From Ameyamaea chiangmaiensis (lineage in GTDB: Bacteria > Pseudomonadota > Alphaproteobacteria > Acetobacterales > Acetobacteraceae), in assembly GCF_025995235.1 (NCBI RefSeq), contig NZ_BAPT01000050.1:62001-126000 (forward strand): DNA of 64,000 nt, in the 5' to 3' direction. The position numbers were made by a program, and so were the translations under genes. The stretch's first letter is position 1. The number at the start of each line of letters is the position of its first letter. Below, piece after piece: positions 49,596 through 59,253 of the stretch. Under the pieces are notes generated by a model. That model saw only the letters and a program-made list of their open reading frames with translations, searched no databases and was not told where the DNA came from.

Positions 49596-51950
49596 TCAGA
49601 ATGTCACGCTCAGTCGCCCCCCGATGAAGCGCGGTGCACCGGGGATCCAGAAGTATGTCGTCGTGGCCTGCCCTCCGGCCACGAAATATTGCCGGTTCAG
49701 AAGGTTCTGCGCGTAGATCGTCGCGGACCAGCGGTCGCTGAGCGGATGAAACGTCATGTGCGCCCCCATCAGGAAATAGGCGGGCAGGCGATAGGAGCCG
49801 AGGCCCCCGGCGACAAGGGCCTGCGACCCACGGTACATCCAGTCGAGCCCGGTTTCCAGTTCGTAATGACGCAACGGGTTGAAACGGTAATCCGCCGTGC
49901 CGTTGAGAGTCAGTTTGGGAATGCCGGAGTCGACGCCGCCGAAATCGGTGTAGACCGCCTGCCAGACGCCGTGCGCCGTATAATAGGCGTTGGTCGCGGT
50001 CGAATTGAGCGCCATGAATTTCTGATATTTGCCCCGTTCGTAACCGAAATTCTGCGTCACATAGACATGCGGCAGCGGATGGATCGCGGCGCTGAACTCA
50101 ATGCCCCAGATCTCGGACTTGGGAATATTGACGAACATGCCCAGCGGGCCATAACTCGGCACCAGATACGAACTGATATATTGCTGCCCGTGGTAGTCGT
50201 AATAGAACGCCGCGGCGTTGAGGCGGAATACGTTGGGGATGATATCGCTCTTGAAGCCGGCTTCGTACGACAGGACGGTTTCGGGTCCAAAGGGCGTCAA
50301 CTGCGCCTGCACTACGGTGTTGTTGCCGGTAAAACCGCCGGGTTTGAAGCCTTTGGCCATCTTGTAGTAAAACATGAGATTGGACAGTGCCTGCCATTGA
50401 ATGCCCAGTGTGCCGGCAAACTGGTTGGCGGAGGCACCCTCGTTCGTGAAATTCAGATCGTTGATGCCGAAATGGACGGTGCGTAGACCCAACAGTTGCC
50501 GGTCGTCGGCTTCGTGGTTGATGCCACCGAACAGTGTAATATGATACGGCAGGCGATAGGACACATGGGCATACTGATTGAATGTCTGCTGGTTTTGTCG
50601 GAACGACGTTTCGGACAGATAGCCGCGCAGCGGGACATAGGCGGTAAAGTCGAAATAGAACTGTTGCGACATGCGCACGCGATTGTAGGTCATGCCCACC
50701 ACCCATTGCAGCGGTTGGCCATGATCTTTTGAGGTCAGGTTCAGTTCCTGTGTGAAGGAGTTGGCGACGATGTTGCGATACTGGTCGCCGCTGGCATAGG
50801 TCGTGCCGTCCTGGTCGGTGTATTCGCCTTCGCGTTCCGTCTCGTAGGCGCTGATGCTGCGCAGGGTAGCGAATCCGAAATCATGCGCCATATTCAGATC
50901 AAAGCCCCAGAACGTATTGTGTTCGGAGGGCTTCGTGTCGGCGGAACGACCGATCAGATGTGCAAATTGCGGGCGAAGGTCCCAGTTCGCCTGCTGATAG
51001 CCCAGCGTGGGAATCTTTTGCGAGGCCAGGAAATTGATCACCGGCTTGCCGACGACCACCCCGGAATCGTCCTGCAGCCAGTGTCCGGTCAGCTGGATCG
51101 TCGTGCGTGCCGTTGGCGTCCAGCGCAGCTTGGCACGCAGTGCCCAGGAATCGGCGTCGCCCAGCGACGTGTGATTGGCCGGGCTTGTCTGCCAGCCGCC
51201 CCCGTGAATCGTCTCGCCCGCGATGCGAAAGGACAGCGTGTCGGTTAGCGGACCCGAAATATAGGCGTCCGAGCGGCTGCGCGCATAGCTGGCGATGTCT
51301 TGTGTCGCTCCGGCGTGCCACGTGCGTGTTGGGTCGGCGGTATGGATATTGACGTCGCCGCCCGTGTCGGCAAGTCCGTGCGTCGTACCGGTCACGCCGG
51401 GCTGGATATCGACAGTGTCGATATCGAACATCATGCCAGCGGCCATGGTGCTCAGCGGAAACGGAACACCATCGATATAGGTCATGACAGACGACGTGTT
51501 GTTCTGCGTGTAATCGCTGAAGCCGATGCCGCGAATGTAGAAGTTCGTGCTTGCCGTGCCCAACAGGCTCTGGATCGTGACGTTGGGTGCGAGGTTCTGC
51601 AAGCCCGTCAGGCCCACGACGTTATGCCGTGCCAGTGTGGCCGCCGTGATGCGGGTCGCGGAGTCCGCAACATGTTGCGCCCCACTGAAATGGAAGGCGC
51701 GCCGTGCGGCATTGACGGTCATGTCCTCGCCGACGGGTGTGGGGCGTGAGGGGGTGGCCGCGCGCTGCCTGGCGGGCGTGACGGAACGCGGGGTCGATGC
51801 ACGGTGGGGGGGCTGAGGGGTGGCTGCGGCGGTCGCGTCCAACGGACACCCCAGCAGGGCTGGCAGAACGACCGCGGCGGCCGTGCGCCCCTGCCATGAC
51901 AGGCGTGTCGCCTGACGTCGTCGTACGGAAGACCGAGGCGTCAGTCCCAT
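49596..51950 (-). CDS. TonB-dependent outer-membrane receptor
   Basis: A 784-residue beta-barrel receptor. It has a signal region (about 1-40), a Thr/Pro-rich spacer, a possible TonB box near DMTVNA (about 72-77), a plug domain with LQNLAPNVTIQSLLG, FYIRGIGFSDYTQNN and MTYIDGVPFPL, and a barrel. The C-terminal end is IYAQNLLNRQYFVAG and a final Phe (RLSVTF), as needed for BAM insertion. AGGGAG lies eight bases before the ATG at 51950. As first gene of the operon and divergent from a LysR gene, it should import the operon's substrate rather than iron, for which there is no sign. Confidence 0.93.
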   Translation of the reverse strand: MGLTPRSSVRRRQATRLSWQGRTAAAVVLPALLGCPLDATAAATPQPPHRASTPRSVTPARQRAATPSRPTPVGEDMTVNAARRAFHFSGAQHVADSATRITAATLARHNVVGLTGLQNLAPNVTIQSLLGTASTNFYIRGIGFSDYTQNNTSSVMTYIDGVPFPLSTMAAGMMFDIDTVDIQPGVTGTTHGLADTGGDVNIHTADPTRTWHAGATQDIASYARSRSDAYISGPLTDTLSFRIAGETIHGGGWQTSPANHTSLGDADSWALRAKLRWTPTARTTIQLTGHWLQDDSGVVVGKPVINFLASQKIPTLGYQQANWDLRPQFAHLIGRSADTKPSEHNTFWGFDLNMAHDFGFATLRSISAYETEREGEYTDQDGTTYASGDQYRNIVANSFTQELNLTSKDHGQPLQWVVGMTYNRVRMSQQFYFDFTAYVPLRGYLSETSFRQNQQTFNQYAHVSYRLPYHITLFGGINHEADDRQLLGLRTVHFGINDLNFTNEGASANQFAGTLGIQWQALSNLMFYYKMAKGFKPGGFTGNNTVVQAQLTPFGPETVLSYEAGFKSDIIPNVFRLNAAAFYYDYHGQQYISSYLVPSYGPLGMFVNIPKSEIWGIEFSAAIHPLPHVYVTQNFGYERGKYQKFMALNSTATNAYYTAHGVWQAVYTDFGGVDSGIPKLTLNGTADYRFNPLRHYELETGLDWMYRGSQALVAGGLGSYRLPAYFLMGAHMTFHPLSDRWSATIYAQNLLNRQYFVAGGQATTTYFWIPGAPRFIGGRLSVTF

Positions 51951-51990
51951 CAAGCGCACTCCCTTCTGTTCGGTCGGTGGTGTCGTGTGG

Positions 51991-52015
51991 TTATAAAACG
52001 TCTTTTATAAAACGT
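51991..52015. repeat. 11-bp direct repeat upstream of the TonB receptor
   Basis: TTATAAAACGT occurs twice, at 51991-52001 and 52005-52015, with a 14-base period. It lies 41 to 65 bases before the TonB receptor start, where promoter or activator sites are expected, and is very AT-rich for this genome. It may be an activator site or part of the -10 region. Confidence 0.55.
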
Positions 52016-52132
52016 GGATGTATCCGGACGACATGCCCCGTTCCCGGCTTTCTTGTGGGGGGACGCGGGGCGGTGTGCCTATATTATCAACAGATCGAAA
52101 CGAATGGCCTAAGGAAATCTTGTTGCGGAACG

Positions 52133-52148
52133 TCAACCATATGGTTGA
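52133..52148. promoter_or_regulatory. Perfect 16-bp palindrome, candidate LysR operator
   Basis: TCAACCATATGGTTGA reads the same on both strands. It lies 27 bases before the lysR ATG and about 180 bases from the TonB receptor start. Position suits autoregulation by the adjacent LysR protein or binding by another dimeric regulator. Confidence 0.55.
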
Positions 52149-52175
52149 TGACACGGTGACGGGGGAGGGCACGGC

Positions 52176-53135
52176 ATGGGCGCGACACGCAGGCACGTCG
52201 ATTTCAGGCGGCAGCTCAAGCTGCGACATGTGACGCTGCTGGATGTGCTCGATACGACGCGCAGCATGCGTGAAACCGCGCGTCGTCTGGGTATTTCGAC
52301 CGCCGCTGTCTCGAAGGGTTGCATCGAAATCGAAACGATTATCGGTGCCCAGCTGTTTGACCGTGTGGGTGGGGTGCTGGTGCCCACGCATCTCTGTGCG
52401 CGGGTGGTGACCGCGTGTCGTCGGATCGACGCGGAGCTTCTCGCACTGGACGAGGACCTGACCCACCTGGAAGAAAGCCTGCGCGGGACGGTCTCGATCG
52501 GTTTTCAGGCGCCGGCCCTGCACACGTTCCTGCCGCGCTGGTGCGCGACCATCAAACAGACGCACCCTTATCTTACGCTCAAGTGCCACTATGGCATGCG
52601 GCTCGATCTGCTGGACGATCTTGAGACCAATCGTCTCGATCTGATCCTGATCGACCTTCTGGAGATCGAGGGACGCGCGAGACTGGCGCACGAGTCGCTA
52701 TGTTCGGAATTCTGCATCGTGCGGGACGGTCCCGTGGATCGGCGCTTTTCGGAGGTTCTCGAACACTGGCACCTGTATGAAAGCCGTGTCTGGCTGCTGC
52801 CGGTCCGTGGCATGGCGATGCGCGAGCGGTTCGATCTTATGCTGGCCGCGCGGGGGCTGCGCGCGCCCGACAAGGTGGTCGAATTCAACTCGCCGATCGG
52901 CACGCTCGATATCGCCGACGCAACCGACGGTCTGGTATTCGCCCCTGCCTCGATGAGCGAATCACCGCACCGGACCGCGCTGGCACCGGAGGCAGCCCTG
53001 GCACACGGAGAGATGATCATGACGCTGGGTGTCGTCTGGGCACACGACACCCGCATGACGCCATCGGCGCGGTTTGTGTTCGAGACGATACTGGCCGACA
53101 GGCCGCGATCGGTCTGGGAGCCGGACCTGTCCTGA
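52176..53135 (+). CDS. LysR family transcriptional regulator
   Basis: The 319-residue regulator has the LysR winged helix (about 12-75): LKLRHVTLLDVLDTTRSMRETARRLGISTAAVSKGCIEIETIIGAQLFDR. The effector domain follows, with GTVSIGFQAPALHTFLPRWCA and RLDLILIDLLE. GGGGGAGGG lies before the ATG. It is divergent from the TonB receptor-MFS-M20-amidase operon, which it most likely controls in answer to the imported compound or a breakdown product. The A/S-V-S-K-x-I helix is intact, with Gly-Cys where Ala-Ile is common. Confidence 0.9.
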   Translation: MGATRRHVDFRRQLKLRHVTLLDVLDTTRSMRETARRLGISTAAVSKGCIEIETIIGAQLFDRVGGVLVPTHLCARVVTACRRIDAELLALDEDLTHLEESLRGTVSIGFQAPALHTFLPRWCATIKQTHPYLTLKCHYGMRLDLLDDLETNRLDLILIDLLEIEGRARLAHESLCSEFCIVRDGPVDRRFSEVLEHWHLYESRVWLLPVRGMAMRERFDLMLAARGLRAPDKVVEFNSPIGTLDIADATDGLVFAPASMSESPHRTALAPEAALAHGEMIMTLGVVWAHDTRMTPSARFVFETILADRPRSVWEPDLS

Positions 53136-53170
53136 CGGCCGGGGTGCGGGCCCCGCCGTCAGGCCTGTTG

Positions 53171-54331
<1,161 letters not shown>

Positions 54332-54364
54332 GGGCGGATTTCCTGTCGGACGGGCGGGGGCGGC

Positions 54365-55195
54365 TCATTTCACGGCACCGAAGGTCAGGCCACGGACGAG
54401 CTGCTTCTGGCTCAGCCAGCCGAAGACCAGGATCGGGGCCACGGCCAGTGTGGAGGCGGCCGACAGTTTGCCGAAAAACAGCCCTTCCGGAGATGAAAAG
54501 GACGCGATGAACGACGGCAGCGGCGCCGCGTTCGAGGACGTAAGGTTAAGTGACCAGAACGATTCGTTCCAGCTCAGGATCAGCGACAGAAGCGCGGTCG
54601 ACGCGACGCCGGGAAGGCTGAGCGGCAGCAGCACATGCCAGACCTCGCCCAGACGGGTCGCGCCATCCATGCGCCCAGCCTCCAGGATCTCGCGCGGGAC
54701 TTCCTTGAAAAACGTGAACAGCATCCACACCGTGATCGGCAGGTTCATCAGGACATAGACGATGACCAGCCCCGTGCGCGTGTCCAGAAGTCCGGCGTTG
54801 CGCGCCAGGATGTAGATCGGCACCAGAACGCCCACGGGCGGCAGCATCTTGGTCGACAGCATCCACAACAGCGTGCCGCGCGTACGCTTGGTCGGTGAAA
54901 ACGCCATGGCGTAAGCGCAGGGAACCGAGAACAGCAACGCCACGATTGTGCCCAGCACGGAAATCACGATCGAGTTGATCGCAAAATGCCAGTAATTCGC
55001 GCGCTCGAAGACCTCATGATAGCTGGCCAGCGTGGGGTGGAAGAAGAATTTGGGTGGCGTGGAGACCGCGTCGATCTCGCTCTTGAACCCCGTCATCGCC
55101 ATCCATAGGATGGGGAAGAAGACCCAGAGCGCGACACCCCAACCGATGATGGTCAGCGCCGCGCGCGACAGCGCGGCCTTGCGTGCTGGTGTCAT
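54365..55195 (-). CDS. smoG: Carbohydrate ABC transporter permease (SmoG-like)
   Basis: A 276-residue inner-membrane permease of the MalG type with six predicted helices. The first is GWGVALWVFFPILWMAMTGFKS, and the EAA loop EAGRMDGATRLGEVWHVLLPLSLPG contacts the ATPase. The start MTPARKAAL is one base after the stop of the other permease gene. The longer frame would overlap that gene and was dropped. It works with the SmoF-like permease, binding protein and ATPase in this operon. Confidence 0.9.
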   Translation of the reverse strand: MTPARKAALSRAALTIIGWGVALWVFFPILWMAMTGFKSEIDAVSTPPKFFFHPTLASYHEVFERANYWHFAINSIVISVLGTIVALLFSVPCAYAMAFSPTKRTRGTLLWMLSTKMLPPVGVLVPIYILARNAGLLDTRTGLVIVYVLMNLPITVWMLFTFFKEVPREILEAGRMDGATRLGEVWHVLLPLSLPGVASTALLSLILSWNESFWSLNLTSSNAAPLPSFIASFSSPEGLFFGKLSAASTLAVAPILVFGWLSQKQLVRGLTFGAVK

Positions 55196-55196
55196 G

Positions 55197-56102
55197 TCAG
55201 GTCTCCAGATTGCGCGCGACGGAGCGCACAAGGAAGGCGGCAACGATGTTGGCGATGATGATGGCAATCACGCCCCCCGCCGACCCGCCGCCCACGTCGA
55301 ACTGCAGCAACGCACGCGAATAGATCAGGAAGGCCAGGTTCGTGGTGGCGACGCCGGGGCCGCCCGCGGTGGTGACGGTGATTTCGGCGAACACGGTCAG
55401 CAGGAAGATCGTCTCGATCATCACCACGACGGTAATCGCGCGGCGCAGATGCGGGATGATGATGTAGAAGAAGCGGGCAACCGGGCCCGCGCCGTCCATG
55501 CGCGCGGCCTCTTTCTGTTCGCCGTCCAGGGACTGGATGGCGGTCAGCAGGATCAGCACGGCGAACGGCAACCATTCCCATGAGACGATCAGCGTCAGGG
55601 TGAACAGCGGATAATGCGACATCCAGTCGATCGGCGTCAGACCCACCATGCGCATCATGTTGGAATAGACACCATAGATCGGATGCAGCATCAGGTTCTT
55701 CCACAGCAGCGCGGCCACTGTGGGCATGATGAAGAACGGCGAGATCACCAGCACGCGCGCAATGGAACGTCCTGGAAAGGCCTGATCATACAGAACGGCG
55801 AGCAACGTTCCGAAGCCGACCGTGATGACCAGAACGCCGATGACCAGAAACGCCGTGTTGGCCAGGGACGACCAGAAATCAGGGTCGGACAGAAGGTAGG
55901 TGTAATTGTCGAACTTTGCGAAACCGTGCTGGGTCGGATCGACGAGGTTGTAGTTCTGGAACGAATACCACAGCGTCATGATCAATGGCACGGTCGCCCA
56001 TGCCGCCAGGATCAGCACCGACGGGCCAACGAGGGCCAGCGTACCCCGCCGCCGCGCGGACTGGCGCGGCGGGGCAGGAGCGGCAAGGGTGGAGGCGCTC
56101 AT
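55197..56102 (-). CDS. smoF: Carbohydrate ABC transporter permease (SmoF-like)
   Basis: A 301-residue MalF-type permease with helices starting at TLALVGPSVLILAAWATVPLIMTLWYSF. A PTQHGFAKFDNYTYLLSDPDFWSSLANT loop and the EAA region EAARMDGAGPVARFFYIIIPHLRRA follow. ATG at 56102 follows AAGGAT at good spacing; a TTG two codons earlier is also in frame. It lies 12 bases after the binding-protein gene and one base before the second permease. Confidence 0.91.
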   Translation of the reverse strand: MSASTLAAPAPPRQSARRRGTLALVGPSVLILAAWATVPLIMTLWYSFQNYNLVDPTQHGFAKFDNYTYLLSDPDFWSSLANTAFLVIGVLVITVGFGTLLAVLYDQAFPGRSIARVLVISPFFIMPTVAALLWKNLMLHPIYGVYSNMMRMVGLTPIDWMSHYPLFTLTLIVSWEWLPFAVLILLTAIQSLDGEQKEAARMDGAGPVARFFYIIIPHLRRAITVVVMIETIFLLTVFAEITVTTAGGPGVATTNLAFLIYSRALLQFDVGGGSAGGVIAIIIANIVAAFLVRSVARNLET

Positions 56103-56114
56103 GCCCAACGATCC

Positions 56115-57446
56115 TTAGTGCAGAAGGCCGGACTGACGCATGACGCGGGTCACTGCCCGGTCGGACGACGACAGCATCGAGTCCACGGTTTGCGAGGTGG
56201 TCAGCAGCGCCGCAACGGACTGCCCGACCTGCGTTCCGATGGCCTGGAACTGCGGAATGTCGGCAAACTGCGCGCCGGTGTAGGCCCGCGGTGCCTTGGT
56301 CTGACCGTCCGGGTTGGAGTGTTCGATCGCGTCACGCACGAAGCCCGCGAACGGGGCGGCCTTCTGATAGTCCGGGTTCGCGTAGGTCGAGTTTCGCGTG
56401 CCCGCCGGTGCGGCGACCCAGCCATTGGACTTGGCCACCAGATCGACATAGGCCTTGGACGTCGCCCACGTGATGAAGGTCGTCGCATCGTCGACGTTTT
56501 TCGACGAGGCCGGGATCGCCAGACTCCAGATCCACAGCCAGCTCGGCGCATTGGCGAACGTGCCGCTCGGTGCCGCGGTGAAGCCCACCTTGTCGGCGAC
56601 TTGCGACTGCTTCGGATCGAACAGCAGCCCGCCCGCCACGGTCGAATCCACCCAGATCCCGCAATGTCCGCTGGCGAACAGGGCCAGATTCTCATTGAAG
56701 CCGTTCGAGGCGGCGCCCGGAGGGCCGTCCTTCTTCATCACGTCGACATACCAGGTCAGGGCCGCTTTCCACTCCGGCGTATCGAGTGTCGGCTTCCAGG
56801 ACGCGTCGAACCACTGGCCACCAAAGGCATGCACGGTCGCGGTCAGGAACGCCATGTTCTCGCCCCAGCCCGGCTTGCCGCGCAGGCAGATGCCATAGAC
56901 CTGGTTCGTCTTGTCGGTGATCTTGTCGGCGTACTCCGCGAGCTGCGCATAGGTCGGGTGCGCGGGCATGGTAATCCCGGCCTTGGTGAACAGGTCCTTG
57001 CGGTAATACGTCATGTCGCTTTCGGCGTAGAACGGCAGCGCGTACAGTGCGCCGTCGACCGTCAGGTCCTTGCGTACCGTCGGCAGCAGGTCGTCAACGT
57101 CGTAGGCGGCGTCAGGCTTGACGGGGGCGAGCCATTTCTGTTTCGCCCACAGCGGCACTTCGTAGTTGCCGATGGTCAGAACATCGAACTGGCCGGCCTT
57201 GGTGGCGATGTCGGTGGTGACGCGCTGGCGCAGCACGTTCTCTTCCAGCACCACCCATTTCAGGTGGATGTCGGGATGCTGTTTCTCGAATTCCGACGAC
57301 AGTTTCTGCATGATGACCATGTCGCCGTTGTTGACGGTCGCGATGGTCAGCGTGCCGGCCGCGTGCGCGGCGGACAACGGCAACAGCCCGGCACAAGCCA
57401 GAAGGGCGCAGCGGAGTGACGATTTGAAACGGGACGTACGTGGCAT
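56115..57446 (-). CDS. smoE: Sugar-alcohol ABC transporter substrate-binding protein (SmoE-like)
   Basis: The 443-residue periplasmic protein has a Sec signal (RFKSSLRCALLACAGLLPLSAAHA, cut before AGTL). The family-typical start LTIATVNNGDMVIMQKLSSEFE follows, then LEENVLRQRVTTDIATKAGQFDVLTIGNYEVPLWAKQKWLAP, which closely follows sorbitol/mannitol-binding SmoE/MtlE proteins. Sorbitol, mannitol or arabitol is the likely ligand. It heads the operon, and the 202 bp to the divergent S10 gene should contain the promoter. No polyol dehydrogenase or kinase lies in the operon. Confidence 0.9.
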   Translation of the reverse strand: MPRTSRFKSSLRCALLACAGLLPLSAAHAAGTLTIATVNNGDMVIMQKLSSEFEKQHPDIHLKWVVLEENVLRQRVTTDIATKAGQFDVLTIGNYEVPLWAKQKWLAPVKPDAAYDVDDLLPTVRKDLTVDGALYALPFYAESDMTYYRKDLFTKAGITMPAHPTYAQLAEYADKITDKTNQVYGICLRGKPGWGENMAFLTATVHAFGGQWFDASWKPTLDTPEWKAALTWYVDVMKKDGPPGAASNGFNENLALFASGHCGIWVDSTVAGGLLFDPKQSQVADKVGFTAAPSGTFANAPSWLWIWSLAIPASSKNVDDATTFITWATSKAYVDLVAKSNGWVAAPAGTRNSTYANPDYQKAAPFAGFVRDAIEHSNPDGQTKAPRAYTGAQFADIPQFQAIGTQVGQSVAALLTTSQTVDSMLSSSDRAVTRVMRQSGLLH

Positions 57447-57648
57447 GAAGGTGCCGGCTCCCACAGTTTATTGTTCTTGTTGACCCTTCGAGAGGGCGTT
57501 ACACGAGCGTGCGCGTACCGGGCCCACCGGTCAAGCAGCCCTTTTCGCCCATCGGGGCCTCGCGGTCGGTCGACGGCGTGCCACGGGTGATCGAAGGCCC
57601 CGCAGTCGCGCGATTTTGAAGTGTCGCTCAGCTGGAGGTGATCCTATC

Positions 57649-59253
57649 GTGCGTGCCCCGTCCATCATGCCGCGACCGTCTACGATCCTGGCTCGCTTCC
57701 TGTGTGCGGCCGCGCTGGTGTGCGCGCCGTGTGGATCGCCGTCGATGGCGGCTGCAGCGCCAGCGCCAGCGGTTCCGGCGGCACCCGCGCCCACACCCGA
57801 CACGCCGACGTCGCTTCTGCCGGCGGACAGCATCACGCACCATACGCTTGTCCTGCATGGGCGCCATATCGCCTACACCGCGCAGGCCGGCACGCTGACC
57901 CTGCGGGACGAGGCGGGGAAGCCCGCGGCCAAGATGTTTTACGTCGCCTACCGGTGCGACGCGATCGACGGGCATGGCGGGGCATCGTGCCTTGGCACGG
58001 ACGGACGACGGCCGGTCTCGTTCTTCTTCAACGGCGGGCCCGGCGCGGGAACGGCGTTCCTGAATCTGGGGGCGGCGGGGCCGGCCGTGCTCGACTTTCC
58101 CACCGCCGACCCGACCGACGGCGGCGGGGCGCGCCTGCGTGACAATCCGGACAGCTGGCTCGGCGCGACCGACATGGTGTTTCTCGACGCGGTGGGCACC
58201 GGATACAGCCGCGCGCTTGATGACAAGACCGCGCCCAAGGCGTTTTACGGCGTGAAACAGGACGCGGCGGCCTTCGCCAAGGCGATCGCGTTGTGGGTCG
58301 CGCAGAATGGGCGCGCGGGCTCACCGCACTATCTGGTGGGCGAGAGTTACGGCGGCATCCGGTCGATGCAGGTTGCGTGGGCCCTTCAGACCCAGCAGAG
58401 CCTGATCCCCGACGGCATCGTCATGATTTCGCCGGCTATCGAGATGGGGTTGCTCGACGTGACCGACAATCCGCTGGGTGCGGCGCTGTCGTTGCCTGGC
58501 CTGATCAACGCGCAGCTTGAGCGCGAGCATCGGCTGAGCCCGGCGTCGATCAACGAGGGTTACGACTTCGCGCTCGGCCCATACCTGTCGACGCTCGCGG
58601 CGTCGATCCCGACCGGCGAGAAAGCGGGCGCGTTCTATGCCGATATCGCGCGCCGGACGGGGCTTCCGGTCGCCACGGTGACGAAGCTGCGCGGCGTACT
58701 CGACGTCAGTGCGCATGACGTGCGCAGCCGCGACGGACGTCTGTACAGCACGTATGACGCGACGCAGTCGATCGCCGATCCCTATCCGGAGGGCGTCGAT
58801 AACGCCGACAGCCCCGACCCCGTCCTGTGGGGCTATGGTCGCGCCTATGGCGCGGCGTTCGCGGGTTACGCGGCCGACACGCTGGGGTTCAGGACCGACC
58901 TGACCTACGACCTTCTGAACCTCAAGGTAAACGGCGCGTGGGACTACCGCGACGGTGAGGGTGGGCTGGAGGCGCGTCAGATCCCGCTGCTGCGCAAGTT
59001 GCTGGCGCTCGATCCCGGTCTGCATGTGTTCGTCGCCAACGGTCTGTTCGACATGTCGTGCCCGTTCGCGAGCACGCGCTGGATGATCGCCCACCTGCCT
59101 GTCGGGGCCGACCGGGTGGGCGCGTACCTCTATGCGGGCGGTCATATGTTGTACAGCCGACCGGACAGCCGGGCCGCCCTGACCCGGGATGTTGCCGCGT
59201 TCATGGCGCCGGCGTCGGACGGCGACGCGCATCCACATCCCACGCACGGGTGA
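57649..59253 (+). CDS. Secreted serine carboxypeptidase (S10 family)
   Basis: An exported S10 carboxypeptidase of 534 residues when read from the GTG at 57649, which sits 11 bases after GGAGG. The signal peptide (STILARFLCAAALVCAPCG) is followed by an Ala/Pro-rich spacer. Catalytic residues are Ser233 in GESYGG, Asp in VANGLFDMSCPF and His in AGGHMLYS. PVSFFFNGGPGAG forms the oxyanion loop. It should remove C-terminal residues from peptides in the periplasm or outside. Its TGA shares one base with the comEC start. ATG 57667 would also keep the signal. Confidence 0.9.
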   Translation: MRAPSIMPRPSTILARFLCAAALVCAPCGSPSMAAAAPAPAVPAAPAPTPDTPTSLLPADSITHHTLVLHGRHIAYTAQAGTLTLRDEAGKPAAKMFYVAYRCDAIDGHGGASCLGTDGRRPVSFFFNGGPGAGTAFLNLGAAGPAVLDFPTADPTDGGGARLRDNPDSWLGATDMVFLDAVGTGYSRALDDKTAPKAFYGVKQDAAAFAKAIALWVAQNGRAGSPHYLVGESYGGIRSMQVAWALQTQQSLIPDGIVMISPAIEMGLLDVTDNPLGAALSLPGLINAQLEREHRLSPASINEGYDFALGPYLSTLAASIPTGEKAGAFYADIARRTGLPVATVTKLRGVLDVSAHDVRSRDGRLYSTYDATQSIADPYPEGVDNADSPDPVLWGYGRAYGAAFAGYAADTLGFRTDLTYDLLNLKVNGAWDYRDGEGGLEARQIPLLRKLLALDPGLHVFVANGLFDMSCPFASTRWMIAHLPVGADRVGAYLYAGGHMLYSRPDSRAALTRDVAAFMAPASDGDAHPHPTHG

